A stretch of 64,000 bases of DNA from the NCBI RefSeq assembly GCF_900100435.1, contig NZ_FNEX01000006.1, positions 62,001-126,000 on the forward strand. The letters are read 5' to 3'. This document shows positions 1-8,320 of this stretch, one piece after another. Below the pieces are notes generated by a model. That model was not told the origin of the DNA. It did no database searches and was given only the letters and a program-made list of their open reading frames with translations. The number at the start of each line of letters is the position of its first letter. Within the stretch, counting starts at the first letter, position 1. The translations under genes and the position numbers were made by a program. The DNA is from Pedobacter sp. ok626 (GTDB taxonomy: Bacteria; Bacteroidota; Bacteroidia; Sphingobacteriales; Sphingobacteriaceae).

Positions 1-1781
1 AAATTTGATCCTGGATACCTTAAATTCAAAGGGTTATTGCTATAATCGTGCTTATCCATTTTAGTGAATCCGAAATTTGTTTTAAAAATTAAGTCACGGA
101 AAATTTTATATCCTAATGATGTGTTTGTTGTTAAATTATTTGTTTTAGAAGTAAAATCCCTTCGTGATTGCGCTAATGGATTTATGTTCATTCTGTTATC
201 ATCCCAATTTAAATTTCCCTCGTTGTCAAGAAGATCTGGGAAATTTGGCGGCAGGTAAATAAATTGTGTCATGTCACCTGGGAATAAATCGCTTCTTATT
301 TGACTATAGTTAGCTGAGAATGTAGCAAAGAATTTCTTATTATCTGAATTATATTGTATACCAATATTACCTGAGTTTCTACCAAAAGAGCTTTTTTCAA
401 GAAAGACAGTACCTTCTTTGTAATAACTTCCACTAAAAAGATATTGTAGATTTTCATCTCCTCCAGATAATGAAGCTTGTAAGTTTGTCATTGGTGCATT
501 ATGACCGATCAATTCCTCCTGCCAATCAATATTTTTAGTAGGTGACCATATACTATTTACATCGTATTGATTAGCTGCTGGGGTGATTTTGTCGTTGGCA
601 AATGCTTCATTTCTCATCTCAAGGTATTGGGTGTTATTCATTAAATTCAATTTATGACCAACTCTTGAAATACCTTGATTTAAGCTTATTGATGTATTTG
701 TTTTTCCCGGTTTCCCCTTTTTAGTGGTGATTAAAATTACTCCATTCGCTCCTCTAGCCCCATAAATCGCAGTAGCATCAGCATCTTTTAAAACCTCAAT
801 GTTTTCAATGTCCATGGGGTTTATACTAGCTAAAGGGCTAGAATTCAGTAATATTCCGTTACCCTGCCCCGCCGAAATTGTTGTTGATGAAAACGGAACC
901 CCATCGATAACGTAGAATGGCTCATTACCTTGATTTAAGCTATTCTTACCTCTTATTTGTACTTTAAATCCGCCTCCTGGTACACCAGTATTCTGTAGAA
1001 CCTGTATACCGGGAATGTTTGCCTGCATTGCTTGCAATACATTATTTATTGGCTGTTTTTCAATATCTTTTGAAGTGATTCTAGATATTGAACCCGTCCG
1101 CTCTCTATCGGTTACAGTATAATACCCTGCATTTATCTGTACTTCCTCTAATTTATCGGTACTTGGTGTTAATTTGATAGAGGGGATATTTTTAACTGCT
1201 TTTACTTCCTGTGTTTCGTAGCCTAAAAAAGAGATAACCAGAGTGACATTTTCATCCACATTTTTCAACATAAACTCCCCATTAGAATTGGTAGAGGTGG
1301 AGTTTTTTTCTCCCTTTACTTTCACAACTGCTCCCGCCAAAGGTTCGTTATTTTCATCAAGCACACGGCCACGCACATCAATATTAGCAAAAAGAGCAAT
1401 AAGCTTGTCACGAAAAGAAGACACATCTGCTTTAACCACAATAGCTTTTCCGATAATTTGGTAGGTAACTGCGCGTCCAAATAAAACATTGTCCATCACC
1501 TTATCAAGTGGTGTATTGTAAAAGTTTGCATCAATAGACATGTGAGAATTAAGTTTTCCCTCGTACCAAACTACATTGTAACCGGTTTGGCGTTTAATTT
1601 CTTTAAAGACCTGACTAATGGTGGTATTGTCCTTATTATAAGTTAGCTTTTGTCCGCGACTGTCTCTCGCACTCAATTGGAGTACTGCTAATAAAATTAT
1701 AATAGGGGTTAACCTCATTAAGTATAGAGTTTTGAAGAAGCCCTCTATGAGGGCTTCTCGGTTCATGTAGTTGGTTTTCAT
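1..1781 (-). CDS. SusC/RagA-family TonB-dependent receptor, C-terminus cut by window edge
   Basis: Outer-membrane nutrient importer powered by TonB. My own reading of the minus strand from the ATG at 1781 gives about 593 open codons with no stop before base 1. Order: a basic N-terminus and hydrophobic export segment, an STN domain (about residues 50-105), a CarboxypepD_reg-like beta-sandwich starting at IDVRGRVLDENNEPLAGA, then the plug with the SusC-type signature LKDADATAIYGARGANGVIL, then the start of the barrel. The STN domain marks a receptor that can signal inward to a FecR anti-sigma, which fits the FecR and ECF sigma genes directly upstream on the same strand. The SusD partner would lie beyond the window. 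An in-frame ATG at 1766 is an alternative start. Substrate unknown. Confidence 0.93.
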   Translation of the reverse strand, partial: MKTNYMNREALIEGFFKTLYLMRLTPIIILLAVLQLSARDSRGQKLTYNKDNTTISQVFKEIKRQTGYNVVWYEGKLNSHMSIDANFYNTPLDKVMDNVLFGRAVTYQIIGKAIVVKADVSSFRDKLIALFANIDVRGRVLDENNEPLAGAVVKVKGEKNSTSTNSNGEFMLKNVDENVTLVISFLGYETQEVKAVKNIPSIKLTPSTDKLEEVQINAGYYTVTDRERTGSISRITSKDIEKQPINNVLQAMQANIPGIQVLQNTGVPGGGFKVQIRGKNSLNQGNEPFYVIDGVPFSSTTISAGQGNGILLNSSPLASINPMDIENIEVLKDADATAIYGARGANGVILITTKKGKPGKTNTSISLNQGISRVGHKLNLMNNTQYLEMRNEAFANDKITPAANQYDVNSIWSPTKNIDWQEELIGHNAPMTNLQASLSGGDENLQYLFSGSYYKEGTVFLEKSSFGRNSGNIGIQYNSDNKKFFATFSANYSQIRSDLFPGDMTQFIYLPPNFPDLLDNEGNLNWDDNRMNINPLAQSRRDFTSKTNNLTTNTSLGYKIFRDLIFKTNFGFTKMDKHDYSNNPLNLRYPGSN

Positions 1782-1903
1782 AGGCTTTGTAACAAAGCTT
1801 ACCTTACGATGATTTAAATTTAATTTTGTCGATTAAATTAAATTAAGTAAGTTCGTTTTGTCTGTTTAATTGATAGTTAGATACTTTAGTTGATGCAGAT
1901 TTG

Positions 1904-1942
1904 AAGTCGTCTATGCTCTCGTAAAGCATAAACGACTTTTTT
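1904..1942. promoter_or_regulatory. Intercistronic stem-loop between fecR and susC
   Basis: A 14-bp stem with one mismatch (1904-1917 with 1925-1938) and a 7-base loop lies in the 206-bp gap between FecR and SusC. A second GC-rich hairpin (CGCGTG/CACGCG, 1958-1973) lies just before it in the direction of transcription. The T-run is on the plus-strand side, so for the minus-strand operon this looks more like an RNA stability or attenuation element than a classical terminator. A hairpin sits at the same point of the other sigma-FecR-SusC locus (35789-35812). Confidence 0.5.
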
Positions 1943-1987
1943 GTGTCTTGTTTTCCACGCGTGCGTACACGCGCGACAGATTGTTTT

Positions 1988-3103
1988 TTACGGCATAACA
2001 GTGATTTTTCTCCCATTAATCTTAAATTTCACCTCTCCAGTTGCCTCTAATAGACACAGAACCTGAGAGACTTTCTCATATTTAGAAATAACACCACTGA
2101 AGGGTTTATTCCCAAGTTTTTTATTAGTATATGTTACCTCAACATCATACCAGCGAGAAACTTTCTGCATGATGCTTTCCAAGCTTTCACTGGTAAAACT
2201 GAAATCTCCATTCTTCCAGGCAATGACTTCTGTGGGATCAACTTCCTGCACACTTATGCCTTTCGAGTTAATTTCAGATTGTTGGCCTGGTTTGAGTATG
2301 AGCCCTTTAGTCTCACTACCAGTTGTTGTAAGAGGGGCGACCTTAACGCTGCCCTCTAACAAGCTGGTTTTGTTTGAGAGATCATCGATGTAGGCAGATA
2401 TGTTGAAGTGGGTGCCCAGAACCTCGATCTTCTGTTTATCTGTGGTAACGACGAAAGGATGTTTTTTATCTTTAGCCACCTCAAAGTATGCTTCGCCTGA
2501 TAGCTTAATATTTCGGTATTGTTCTTTTCCTTTTAAATATGGATCATAGGTTAAACTAGATCCAGCATTAAGCCATACTTTGGATCCATCTGGAAGTTTT
2601 ACTTGGTAGGTGCCACCAAGAGGAGTGGAGACAGTAAAGGCCTGGGCTTGTTCATTGTTGATTAGTGTCCCATCATTGTAAGCTAATTTTGAAGCGTCAA
2701 TTACAATACCGCTTTTGGCAGCACTGAGTTCAATCGTTTTACCGTTTTTCAAGGTTAAGATTGCCTTATTTCCGCCTGGGTTAATATCGGTAGCAAATCG
2801 TGCGGGTACTGGGTCCGCATTTTTAAAGAGCAGGGTAGAGACAGTAGCTAGAATTGCTATTGCAGCCGCGGTAAGGAGAATGTTCAGTGGCCAGTTTATT
2901 TTCCTAGTTATAGCGGAATTACCGGGTAGATTTTTCCAGACTGCTTCATTAGCCTCGTCTATATCCTTTTCTGGTACGATAGTGTATTTACCTTTATCTT
3001 CTAAATCTTTTAGATGCCAGGATTCTACAATATCTTGCTCTGAGGAGGTAGCAATTCCGCTATTGTACTTTTTTACAAAATTTTTATTTTTATCAGCTTC
3101 CAT
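1988..3103 (-). CDS. FecR-family anti-sigma factor (DUF4974 C-terminus)
   Basis: Inner-membrane anti-sigma factor of 371 residues that would hold the upstream ECF sigma and release it when the SusC receptor signals. The N-terminal cytoplasmic part (about 1-80) is followed by one membrane segment (about 85-108, LLTAAAIAILATVSTLLF), a periplasmic FecR domain with GGTYQVKLPDGSKVWLNAG, and a C-terminal DUF4974 domain ending GEVKFKINGRKITVMP. It starts with ATG 56 bp after the sigma gene. Its C-terminus closely resembles the FecR protein encoded at 4793-6022 (NKPFSG.ISKY, EATGEVKFK), so the two modules are probably duplicates. Family assignment is firm; the cognate signal is unknown. Confidence 0.92.
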   Translation of the reverse strand: MEADKNKNFVKKYNSGIATSSEQDIVESWHLKDLEDKGKYTIVPEKDIDEANEAVWKNLPGNSAITRKINWPLNILLTAAAIAILATVSTLLFKNADPVPARFATDINPGGNKAILTLKNGKTIELSAAKSGIVIDASKLAYNDGTLINNEQAQAFTVSTPLGGTYQVKLPDGSKVWLNAGSSLTYDPYLKGKEQYRNIKLSGEAYFEVAKDKKHPFVVTTDKQKIEVLGTHFNISAYIDDLSNKTSLLEGSVKVAPLTTTGSETKGLILKPGQQSEINSKGISVQEVDPTEVIAWKNGDFSFTSESLESIMQKVSRWYDVEVTYTNKKLGNKPFSGVISKYEKVSQVLCLLEATGEVKFKINGRKITVMP

Positions 3104-3159
3104 AAGTTTAATGGCCTTTGTAAGTTATTACAAGAAATGTAGTGGGGAGGGGCACTATT

Positions 3160-3750
3160 TTAATTAAAAAAATAAAACACTGCGGAAAGAGAAGCAATAA
3201 GGCCTAGTTTTAAGCGTAAAATTTTGATTGCACTTTTTATATAAGTCCTTACTGATTGCTTAGTCAAATGAAGCTCATCTGAAATTTCCTTATAGGTCAT
3301 ATTCGCTTGCCTGCTTCTTAAAAAAACTTCGCGAATTCTGTTGGGTAGTAGGTCTACTTCTTTTTCTATAATGGCAGCTAATTCTTTTTCTCTTACCAAG
3401 TGGTCGGTCATGACGGTATCATGCTCCATAAAATTCTTTATAGATTGCATGTATTTTTCTTCAACATCTTTGTGGACCATTAAGTTGATCATCTTATTAC
3501 GTACGGCTTTATATAAGTAAGAGGATAAGACCGGAATTTGTAAAGTTTCTCGCTTTAGCCACACATCTGTAAAAAGCTCCTGTAGAATGTCCTTTGTCTC
3601 ATCTTTGTCTCTTAATCGCTTGTATATAAATGCATATAATAATCCAAAAAATCTTTGGTAGATCTCGGAATATGCAGCATGATCTCCTTCTTTTAAACGA
3701 AAGACGAGATCAGCATCTGAAAGCTGCTTGTAATCTATCGCCTGCCCCAT
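3160..3750 (-). CDS. ECF-type RNA polymerase sigma factor
   Basis: Sigma-70 family ECF factor, Bacteroidota expansion type, about 196 residues from the ATG at 3750. A longer frame reaches 3792 but begins with TTG, and the ATG start gives the same length as the paralogue at 6054-6647. Region 2 lies near the N-terminus (HAAYSEIYQRFFGLLYAF, then KDETKDILQELFTDVW) and region 4 near the C-terminus (RIREVFLRSRQANMTYKEI, then LTKQSVRTYIKSAIKILR, the HTH). It is first gene of the sigma-FecR-SusC string and would drive that operon. A stem-loop and a 15-bp inverted repeat lie upstream. Confidence 0.92.
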   Translation of the reverse strand: MGQAIDYKQLSDADLVFRLKEGDHAAYSEIYQRFFGLLYAFIYKRLRDKDETKDILQELFTDVWLKRETLQIPVLSSYLYKAVRNKMINLMVHKDVEEKYMQSIKNFMEHDTVMTDHLVREKELAAIIEKEVDLLPNRIREVFLRSRQANMTYKEISDELHLTKQSVRTYIKSAIKILRLKLGLIASLSAVFYFFN

Positions 3751-4375
3751 GTGTGTTAGTCTATATAAAGTTTTTAGTTGTAGTATTATCAATCAATTAA
3801 CTGAATAAGAGAAGTTTAGCTCTTGTTCAGTTTGTTCATTTTTTTTGCTGAGACTCTCATTCACGATAGGAAAGAAAGCTAGAGCCATTTTGATGCCGTA
3901 GGAGGCAATTTTTATTTTTTTTAAAAGCATAGAAAGCTTCCCTTAAGCCATTGTTAAGGCGGTTTTATTCCTGTCGTCTCTGTGTTTTGCTTTTTTCCAG
4001 AATGATCGACTTTCTTGCGTTTTCGCAACTTTTAGCCGCTGTGTTGCTGTTCAGTAAAGTGCTTAACACTATTTAGATTGATTAAAAATGTATTTAAACA
4101 TCTATTTCTTTGGAGATAGCAAAAATGGGCTTTTTGGAAGTTTTTCATGGGTTTTGTAGGTAGATTTTCATCTACAATACTGTTGTTCATTATCGTACAA
4201 TAATGAACAACAGTTATACCTCAGAGCTAAAGACCTAACCGCTTTATAGGTACAAATTGACATAGTACAAATATAACAATTTTGACTTATATTGGCAAAC
4301 AATACTTTACTAAAAGACAAATAAAATTACACTATTTCGGTGCGATTTTATCCTTCTTTATAGAAAGCTTTGTTA
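3751..4375. promoter_or_regulatory. Divergent control region with hairpin and 15-bp inverted repeat
   Basis: No gene is seen in these 625 bases between the divergent sigma and XRE genes. Three elements are visible. An 11-bp hairpin with one wobble pair lies at 3801-3830. A perfect 15-bp inverted repeat with a 6-base loop lies at 4179-4214 (arm ACTGTTGTTCATTAT). A promoter-like pair, TTTTG at 4280-4284 and TACTTTAC at 4303-4310 with an 18-bp spacer, faces the XRE gene. The inverted repeat has no T-run, so I read it as an operator or stable RNA stem. Confidence 0.55.
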
Positions 4376-4738
4376 ATGGAGAATAAAGCTAAATTATTTG
4401 GAGAATTTGTAAAGGAGATTGCCGAAAGCAAAAACCTTAAGCCCTCTGGGCTTGGTAAATTGATCAATTACACCAAGCAGAACGTTTCTGATATCTATAA
4501 ACGTAAAACCATAGACTCTGAGCTGATATTGACATTGAGCAAAGTATTGGATTATAACCTAATATCTTTCTACGATGATAAAGAGCCGATCGCCGGTTTT
4601 CGTAAGGCAGAGCTATTGGAATGGCAAACAAAGCTAGATAAGTTAACGCTTGAATTGAAGCACGCTAAGGAACTCTTAAAGGAGAAGGATGAGATAATCA
4701 AATTGCTGAGAGAGAAGGAAGAGTTTTTAAAAAAATAA
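4376..4738 (+). CDS. XRE-type helix-turn-helix regulator with C-terminal coiled coil
   Basis: Small DNA-binding protein of 120 residues. An N-terminal Cro/CI-type HTH (about residues 5-60, with GLGKLINYTKQNVSDIYKRK) is followed by a heptad-rich Leu/Lys/Glu coiled coil (about 80-120) that probably makes it a dimer. The ATG at 4376 is preferred; the frame opens at a TTG at 4370. It lies convergent to the FecR gene on its right and divergent from the sigma operon on its left. It splits two related sigma/FecR modules, so it may have arrived with one of them. Regulatory target unknown; an effect on the adjoining operon is a guess from position. Confidence 0.8.
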   Translation: MENKAKLFGEFVKEIAESKNLKPSGLGKLINYTKQNVSDIYKRKTIDSELILTLSKVLDYNLISFYDDKEPIAGFRKAELLEWQTKLDKLTLELKHAKELLKEKDEIIKLLREKEEFLKK

Positions 4739-4760
4739 AGCCCTGGATCTCCATCCAAGG
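4728..4760 (-). terminator. Rho-independent terminator of the fecR operon
   Basis: On the minus strand the stem CCTTGGAT-GGAG-ATCCAGGG (8 bp with one G-U pair) is followed directly by CTTTATTTTTTT. It lies 33 bp past the stop of the FecR gene at 4793 and overlaps the end of the XRE gene on the other strand. Confidence 0.8.
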
Positions 4761-4792
4761 CATTATCAACTTTCCCATTTTTCAATTATAAC

Positions 4793-6022
4793 TTACTTCA
4801 TAACAGTAATCTTGTTCCCCTGAGTTTTAAATTTTACTTCGCCTGTTGCTTCCAGTATATTTAGTAATTCAGAAATATCTCTATATTTTGAAATGTTACC
4901 ACTAAAAGGTTTGTTTTTCAAATTTGGATCAGCGTATACCACATCTACATCGTACCATCTGGCAACTCTTTTCATAATCTCTTCTAAATTCTCCTGCTCA
5001 AATGCAAAATCGCCATTTTTCCACGCGAGGGCCATTTCTAAATCTGCTTTTCTTACCCTGATCTCGGAACCTACATTAATGGCTACTTGACCTGGTTTAA
5101 TGGTGGCGTTTTTTTCTCCATCAGTAACCTTGACCAAACCTTCTACTAAAGTTGTTTTGATAACTCCTTCATCACTATCGTAACTGTTGACATTAAAATG
5201 CGTACCCAATACGGTTATTTCCTGTGTATTGGTTTGTACAATGAACGGTATTTTTCTCGCCCTGCGTTTCATGTTTATAACAGTTTTAATCTGTCTAACT
5301 TCAAAATAAGCTTCGCCCGACAGATAAACCCTGCGTTCTGGCAAATTCTCAAATGTAGAAGGAAACTTCAGTATCGTTTTGGCATTTACCCAGACAACAG
5401 TTCCGTCTGGTAAAACGATTTCGTATTGTCCTCCTCTAGGCGTCATCATTGTATTTAAAACGGGTGTTTCTTTTGCCGTGACTATTTTTCCTATAATTTT
5501 TGAAGGCAGAGAATCCATTGGGCCAGCTGCGCTGACTGCATCCGGATTAAATTGATAAAGCAATTGCCCATCGCCAGTTTTTATAATTTTTACACCCTCT
5601 TCAGTGCTAGCCAGTTCGCCATCTTTAGCATCGCCTAAGTCAATGGTTTTACCATTAGGCAAAGTAAGGGTTGCTTTATTGGAGCCCGGTTTTATCGTAT
5701 GAGCAGTAGTTTCTGTTTTTGTTTCTTCTTTTTGAACGCGTTGTGGCTTTATGAAATGACTGGCACCATAGACTAGGGTACAAGCTGCGGCAATACTAGC
5801 AGCTGCAGTAAGCCATGGCTTTAAAGTTCTAATAAATGGCTTTTTAGGCTGAGGTAATAAGTTAAAAACCTCCAGCTTTGCAGCTTCAGTTTCTTCAAAT
5901 GAAATGTCAGCTACATCCATATTGTAGGTAGCGTACCAATCGTCGACAAGGCGCTTTTCATCCTCATCGCAGCTCCCCGAGCTGTATCTAAGGAGTAAGT
6001 CTTTTGGGTCTATATTGTCCAT
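4793..6022 (-). CDS. FecR-family anti-sigma factor, no adjacent receptor
   Basis: Second FecR-type anti-sigma, 409 residues. It has a cytoplasmic N-terminus, one membrane segment (WLTAAASIAAACTLVYGA, about 85-105), a FecR domain (GGQYEIVLPDGTVVWVNA, then VYLSGEAYFEV) and a C-terminal DUF4974 domain ending EVKFKTQGNKITVMK. It has a basic insertion RQIKTVINMKRRARKI just after the conserved EAYFEV, longer than in the paralogue at 1988-3103. It is cotranscribed with the sigma gene 31 bp upstream, and a strong terminator follows it. Unlike the other two modules here, no SusC receptor is next to it, so its signal partner must be elsewhere or lost. Confidence 0.9.
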   Translation of the reverse strand: MDNIDPKDLLLRYSSGSCDEDEKRLVDDWYATYNMDVADISFEETEAAKLEVFNLLPQPKKPFIRTLKPWLTAAASIAAACTLVYGASHFIKPQRVQKEETKTETTAHTIKPGSNKATLTLPNGKTIDLGDAKDGELASTEEGVKIIKTGDGQLLYQFNPDAVSAAGPMDSLPSKIIGKIVTAKETPVLNTMMTPRGGQYEIVLPDGTVVWVNAKTILKFPSTFENLPERRVYLSGEAYFEVRQIKTVINMKRRARKIPFIVQTNTQEITVLGTHFNVNSYDSDEGVIKTTLVEGLVKVTDGEKNATIKPGQVAINVGSEIRVRKADLEMALAWKNGDFAFEQENLEEIMKRVARWYDVDVVYADPNLKNKPFSGNISKYRDISELLNILEATGEVKFKTQGNKITVMK

Positions 6023-6053
6023 TTTTATATTGTTATTGTCTTATTGGTTACTG

Positions 6054-6647
6054 CTATAACGAGGAGTAGTAATAAAATAGGAAGAGTAAATAACAAATAA
6101 GGCCTAATTTTTTTCTAAGTAATTTAAGTCCATTGTTTACCTGCTTAGAAACATTGTTTTCGTTGGTATTGAGCTTTTGGGCAATCTCTGTGTAGGAGAG
6201 TTGCGCTCTTCTACTCAATACAAATATCTCCCGCATTTTTTTAGGCATGGCATCAATTTCTTTATTGATCAGGGCATTGAGCTCATTCTCTCTTACTAAG
6301 GCATCTGTGCGGCCCGAATTACCTGTAGCTACAAAATTTTTTAGGGAAGCCATGTACCTGGCTTCTACTTTTTGATGTGAAAAATGATCTAGTATGCGGT
6401 TTCTGGTTAGGGTGAATAAATAGCCGACGAGGTTTTCGGCGGTTAGTGGCCATTCACGTCTAACCCAAAGTTTGGTAAAAAGCTCGTGAAGAATATCTTT
6501 AGCGAGCTCTCCATCCTGGAGCTTTTTAACGGCATGTACATAGAGTAAATAAAAATACCTGTTGTAAATTTCGGTAAAAGCTGCATGATCTGAGGTTTTT
6601 AATAGTCTGACTAGCTCTACATCCGGATATTTTGTATAATCGCTCAT
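6054..6647 (-). CDS. ECF-type RNA polymerase sigma factor
   Basis: ECF sigma of 197 residues with region 2 (HAAFTEIYNRYFYLLYVHAV, then LAKDILHELFTKLWV) and region 4 (MPKKMREIFVLSRRAQLSY, then LNTNENNVSKQVNNGLKLLR). It ends in a hydrophobic tail of about 12 residues, LICYLLFLFYYY, as the sigma at 3160-3750 also does (LIASLSAVFYFF), a hint of weak membrane contact. Paired with the FecR gene 31 bp downstream. The upstream region carries TTCATTAT-N8-ATAATGAAC, which resembles the core of the inverted repeat upstream of the sibling sigma gene. Confidence 0.92.
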   Translation of the reverse strand: MSDYTKYPDVELVRLLKTSDHAAFTEIYNRYFYLLYVHAVKKLQDGELAKDILHELFTKLWVRREWPLTAENLVGYLFTLTRNRILDHFSHQKVEARYMASLKNFVATGNSGRTDALVRENELNALINKEIDAMPKKMREIFVLSRRAQLSYTEIAQKLNTNENNVSKQVNNGLKLLRKKLGLICYLLFLFYYYSSL

Positions 6648-6730
6648 TTTTTTTCTTAGGATTAGATACTAAACCGTTTGGTATGCGGGTAAAACTATAC
6701 GAAATCGCATTTTTGCTTTTTGTTCATTGT

Positions 6731-6756
6731 ATTCATTATTAATATTTATAATGAAC
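6731..6756. promoter_or_regulatory. Inverted repeat upstream of ECF sigma
   Basis: TTCATTAT and ATAATGAA form an 8-bp inverted repeat around TAATATTT. The same half-sites occur around a 6-base centre inside the 15-bp repeat at 4179-4214, upstream of the paralogous sigma gene. A shared operator is inferred. Confidence 0.4.
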
Positions 6757-6886
6757 AGCAATGAATTAATAGTATATTTATTACAGATTGGTAATAGCTA
6801 TGGATTAATGGCTCGAACTAATGAACAATATGAATACTTAGTACGCGTGACGCTTTCGGCATATTTATCTAAATAATTCAAAGTGT

Positions 6887-7063
6887 ATGGAAAAAAAAGT
6901 ACTCAACAAAAAGGAACTTCTTGAAAAGGATCAGAAAGAAGTCGATGTATTTAAAGATATCATCGATAAAAGAACCTTGATTGAAGAAAAGTTTAATCAG
7001 GTAAATGTAAAACTGAATAAACTGAAAGAAGAAGCTGATAAATTGTTCGGTCCCAAGAAATAG
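6887..7063 (+). CDS. Small Lys/Glu-rich predicted coiled-coil protein
   Basis: A 58-residue open frame from ATG at 6887 to TAG at 7061-7063, reading MEKKVLNKKELLEKDQKEVD at the start and KEEADKLFGPKK at the end. It is strongly charged and almost wholly helical by composition, with no membrane segment or signal peptide. It lies 47 bp upstream of the DinB-fold gene on the same strand, so the two may be cotranscribed. I do not recognise a family. The codon-like composition and the position in an otherwise empty gap support it as real, but its small size leaves doubt. Confidence 0.5.
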   Translation: MEKKVLNKKELLEKDQKEVDVFKDIIDKRTLIEEKFNQVNVKLNKLKEEADKLFGPKK

Positions 7064-7110
7064 TATTATTGATTTTTCTCTTAATTTAGCCGATAACATT
7101 ACTGATTATT

Positions 7111-7560
7111 ATGCTAAAAGAATCTTTAAAATCACTTTTTACACGTGATTTGAACAAACTAAAGTCCGAAATTGAATCATACCAAAAAGAAGAGCAGCTT
7201 TGGCTTGTAGATAAGAATATAGCCAATTCTGCCGGTAACCTGTGTTTGCACCTGGTTGGCAATTTGAATACGTTTGTTGGCGCCGAGCTTGGAAAAACCG
7301 GCTATGTTAGAAACAGAGAACTGGAGTTCTCACTGAAAGATGTACCGAGAGCTGAGTTAGTAGCGAAAGTTGAGGATACTATTAAGGTTGTAAATACGAC
7401 GCTGGATGGATTATCTGAGGAAGAACTAGTAAATGACTATCCCTTGGTTAAAATTGTAGTAGGAGGGAGCTCTGTAGGTTTTATGTTGGTGCATTTGAGC
7501 ACACATTTGGCTTATCACCTGGGACAGATCAATTACCACAGGAGATTGTTGGATATTTAA
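7111..7560 (+). CDS. DinB-superfamily (DUF1572-like) metal-binding four-helix protein
   Basis: A 149-residue protein with the DinB/YfiT four-helix fold. Three well-placed histidines, in GNLCLHLVGNL and HLSTHLAYHLGQINYHRR, match the metal-binding triad of the superfamily. Members act as metal-dependent thiol S-transferases or have unknown roles; they are unrelated to DNA polymerase IV despite the name. No substrate can be inferred. Stand-alone or in a short unit with the 58-residue gene, and closed by a perfect hairpin terminator. Confidence 0.85.
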   Translation: MLKESLKSLFTRDLNKLKSEIESYQKEEQLWLVDKNIANSAGNLCLHLVGNLNTFVGAELGKTGYVRNRELEFSLKDVPRAELVAKVEDTIKVVNTTLDGLSEEELVNDYPLVKIVVGGSSVGFMLVHLSTHLAYHLGQINYHRRLLDI

Positions 7561-7563
7561 ACG

Positions 7564-7597
7564 AAAAATGGGTACTGTTTCCAGTACCCATTTTTTA
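7564..7597. terminator. Bidirectional terminator between the DinB-fold gene and pgl
   Basis: A perfect 10-bp stem ATGGGTACTG/CAGTACCCAT with a 4-base loop is flanked by A5 on the left and T6 on the right, so it can terminate both convergent units. It overlaps the last codon of pgl. Confidence 0.93.
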
Positions 7598-8320
7598 ATT
7601 TTCTAGCAGGCTGGCTGCGGCTTCATCTAAGAACCACGTTACACCGCCGTCAATTGGTTGGATCAATTGAGTAGGGTACAAGCTGGTATTCTTTTTATCG
7701 CTTTCAATCACATGCTTCACTGCTTCTGCTTTATTCTCGCCAAAAACAAGGAAGGCAATGTTTTTGGCCTTGTTAATTAATGGAGCTGTAAAGCTGATGC
7801 GGTAAGTAGATAATTTCTCTACATACACAGAATCAATCTCAACGTTGTCATTTTTCAAGATGCTTGTTCCTGGGAACAACGATGCCGTATGTGCATCATC
7901 ACCCATGCCCAATAAGATCAAATCGAAGGCCAAATCGGCACCATTAAAGTGCTTAACGATAGCCTTATTGTATTCTATCGCTGCTTTTTCTGGTGCAAGC
8001 GTAGTATCTACATAAAAGATCTGTTCCGCAGGAATATTCAACGGATCAAGTATAGCCTTTTTTGCCATCAAGCCATTATAGCTTTCATGAGTTGGCATCA
8101 CATTACGCTCATCACCAAAAAAGAAAAATACTTTTGTCCAGTCAATCTTGTCCTTATAAGTTGTAGCCAACATTTCGTACAAAGCCTTTGGCGAGTTGCC
8201 ACCGGTAAGTACAAAGTCAAACCTGTCATGCTCATCAATCGCCTTATTGGCTATTTTGATGATATAAGCAGCTAGGTCTGCCAATAATTCGTCTTGTGTT
8301 TTATATATCAATAAGTTCAT
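7595..8320 (-). CDS. pgl: 6-phosphogluconolactonase
   Basis: Hydrolyses 6-phosphogluconolactone to 6-phosphogluconate, the second step of the oxidative pentose phosphate pathway, in the cytoplasm. The 241-residue protein has the NagB/SugarP-isomerase fold with FVLTGGNSPKALYEML, FFFGDERNVMPTHESYNG and LILLGMGDDAHTASLFPG, all diagnostic of the DevB/Pgl family. Its start codon overlaps the zwf stop (TAATG), so translation is probably coupled. It is the last gene of the ppgK-gnd-zwf-pgl string. Confidence 0.96.
   Translation of the reverse strand: MNLLIYKTQDELLADLAAYIIKIANKAIDEHDRFDFVLTGGNSPKALYEMLATTYKDKIDWTKVFFFFGDERNVMPTHESYNGLMAKKAILDPLNIPAEQIFYVDTTLAPEKAAIEYNKAIVKHFNGADLAFDLILLGMGDDAHTASLFPGTSILKNDNVEIDSVYVEKLSTYRISFTAPLINKAKNIAFLVFGENKAEAVKHVIESDKKNTSLYPTQLIQPIDGGVTWFLDEAAASLLEN

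Noticed and set aside
64..1464. Short plus-strand open frames opposite the partial SusC gene
   Set aside because: The minus strand is continuously open with clear STN, carboxypeptidase-like and plug signatures; the plus-strand frames have no family features.
2715..3167. 150-codon plus-strand frame opposite the FecR gene
   Set aside because: Lies entirely over FecR coding sequence and its start region and has no recognisable domain.
6878..7099. 73-codon minus-strand frame, very rich in Phe/Leu/Ile
   Set aside because: The composition is the mirror of a Lys/Glu-rich coding strand; the 58-residue plus-strand frame fits better.
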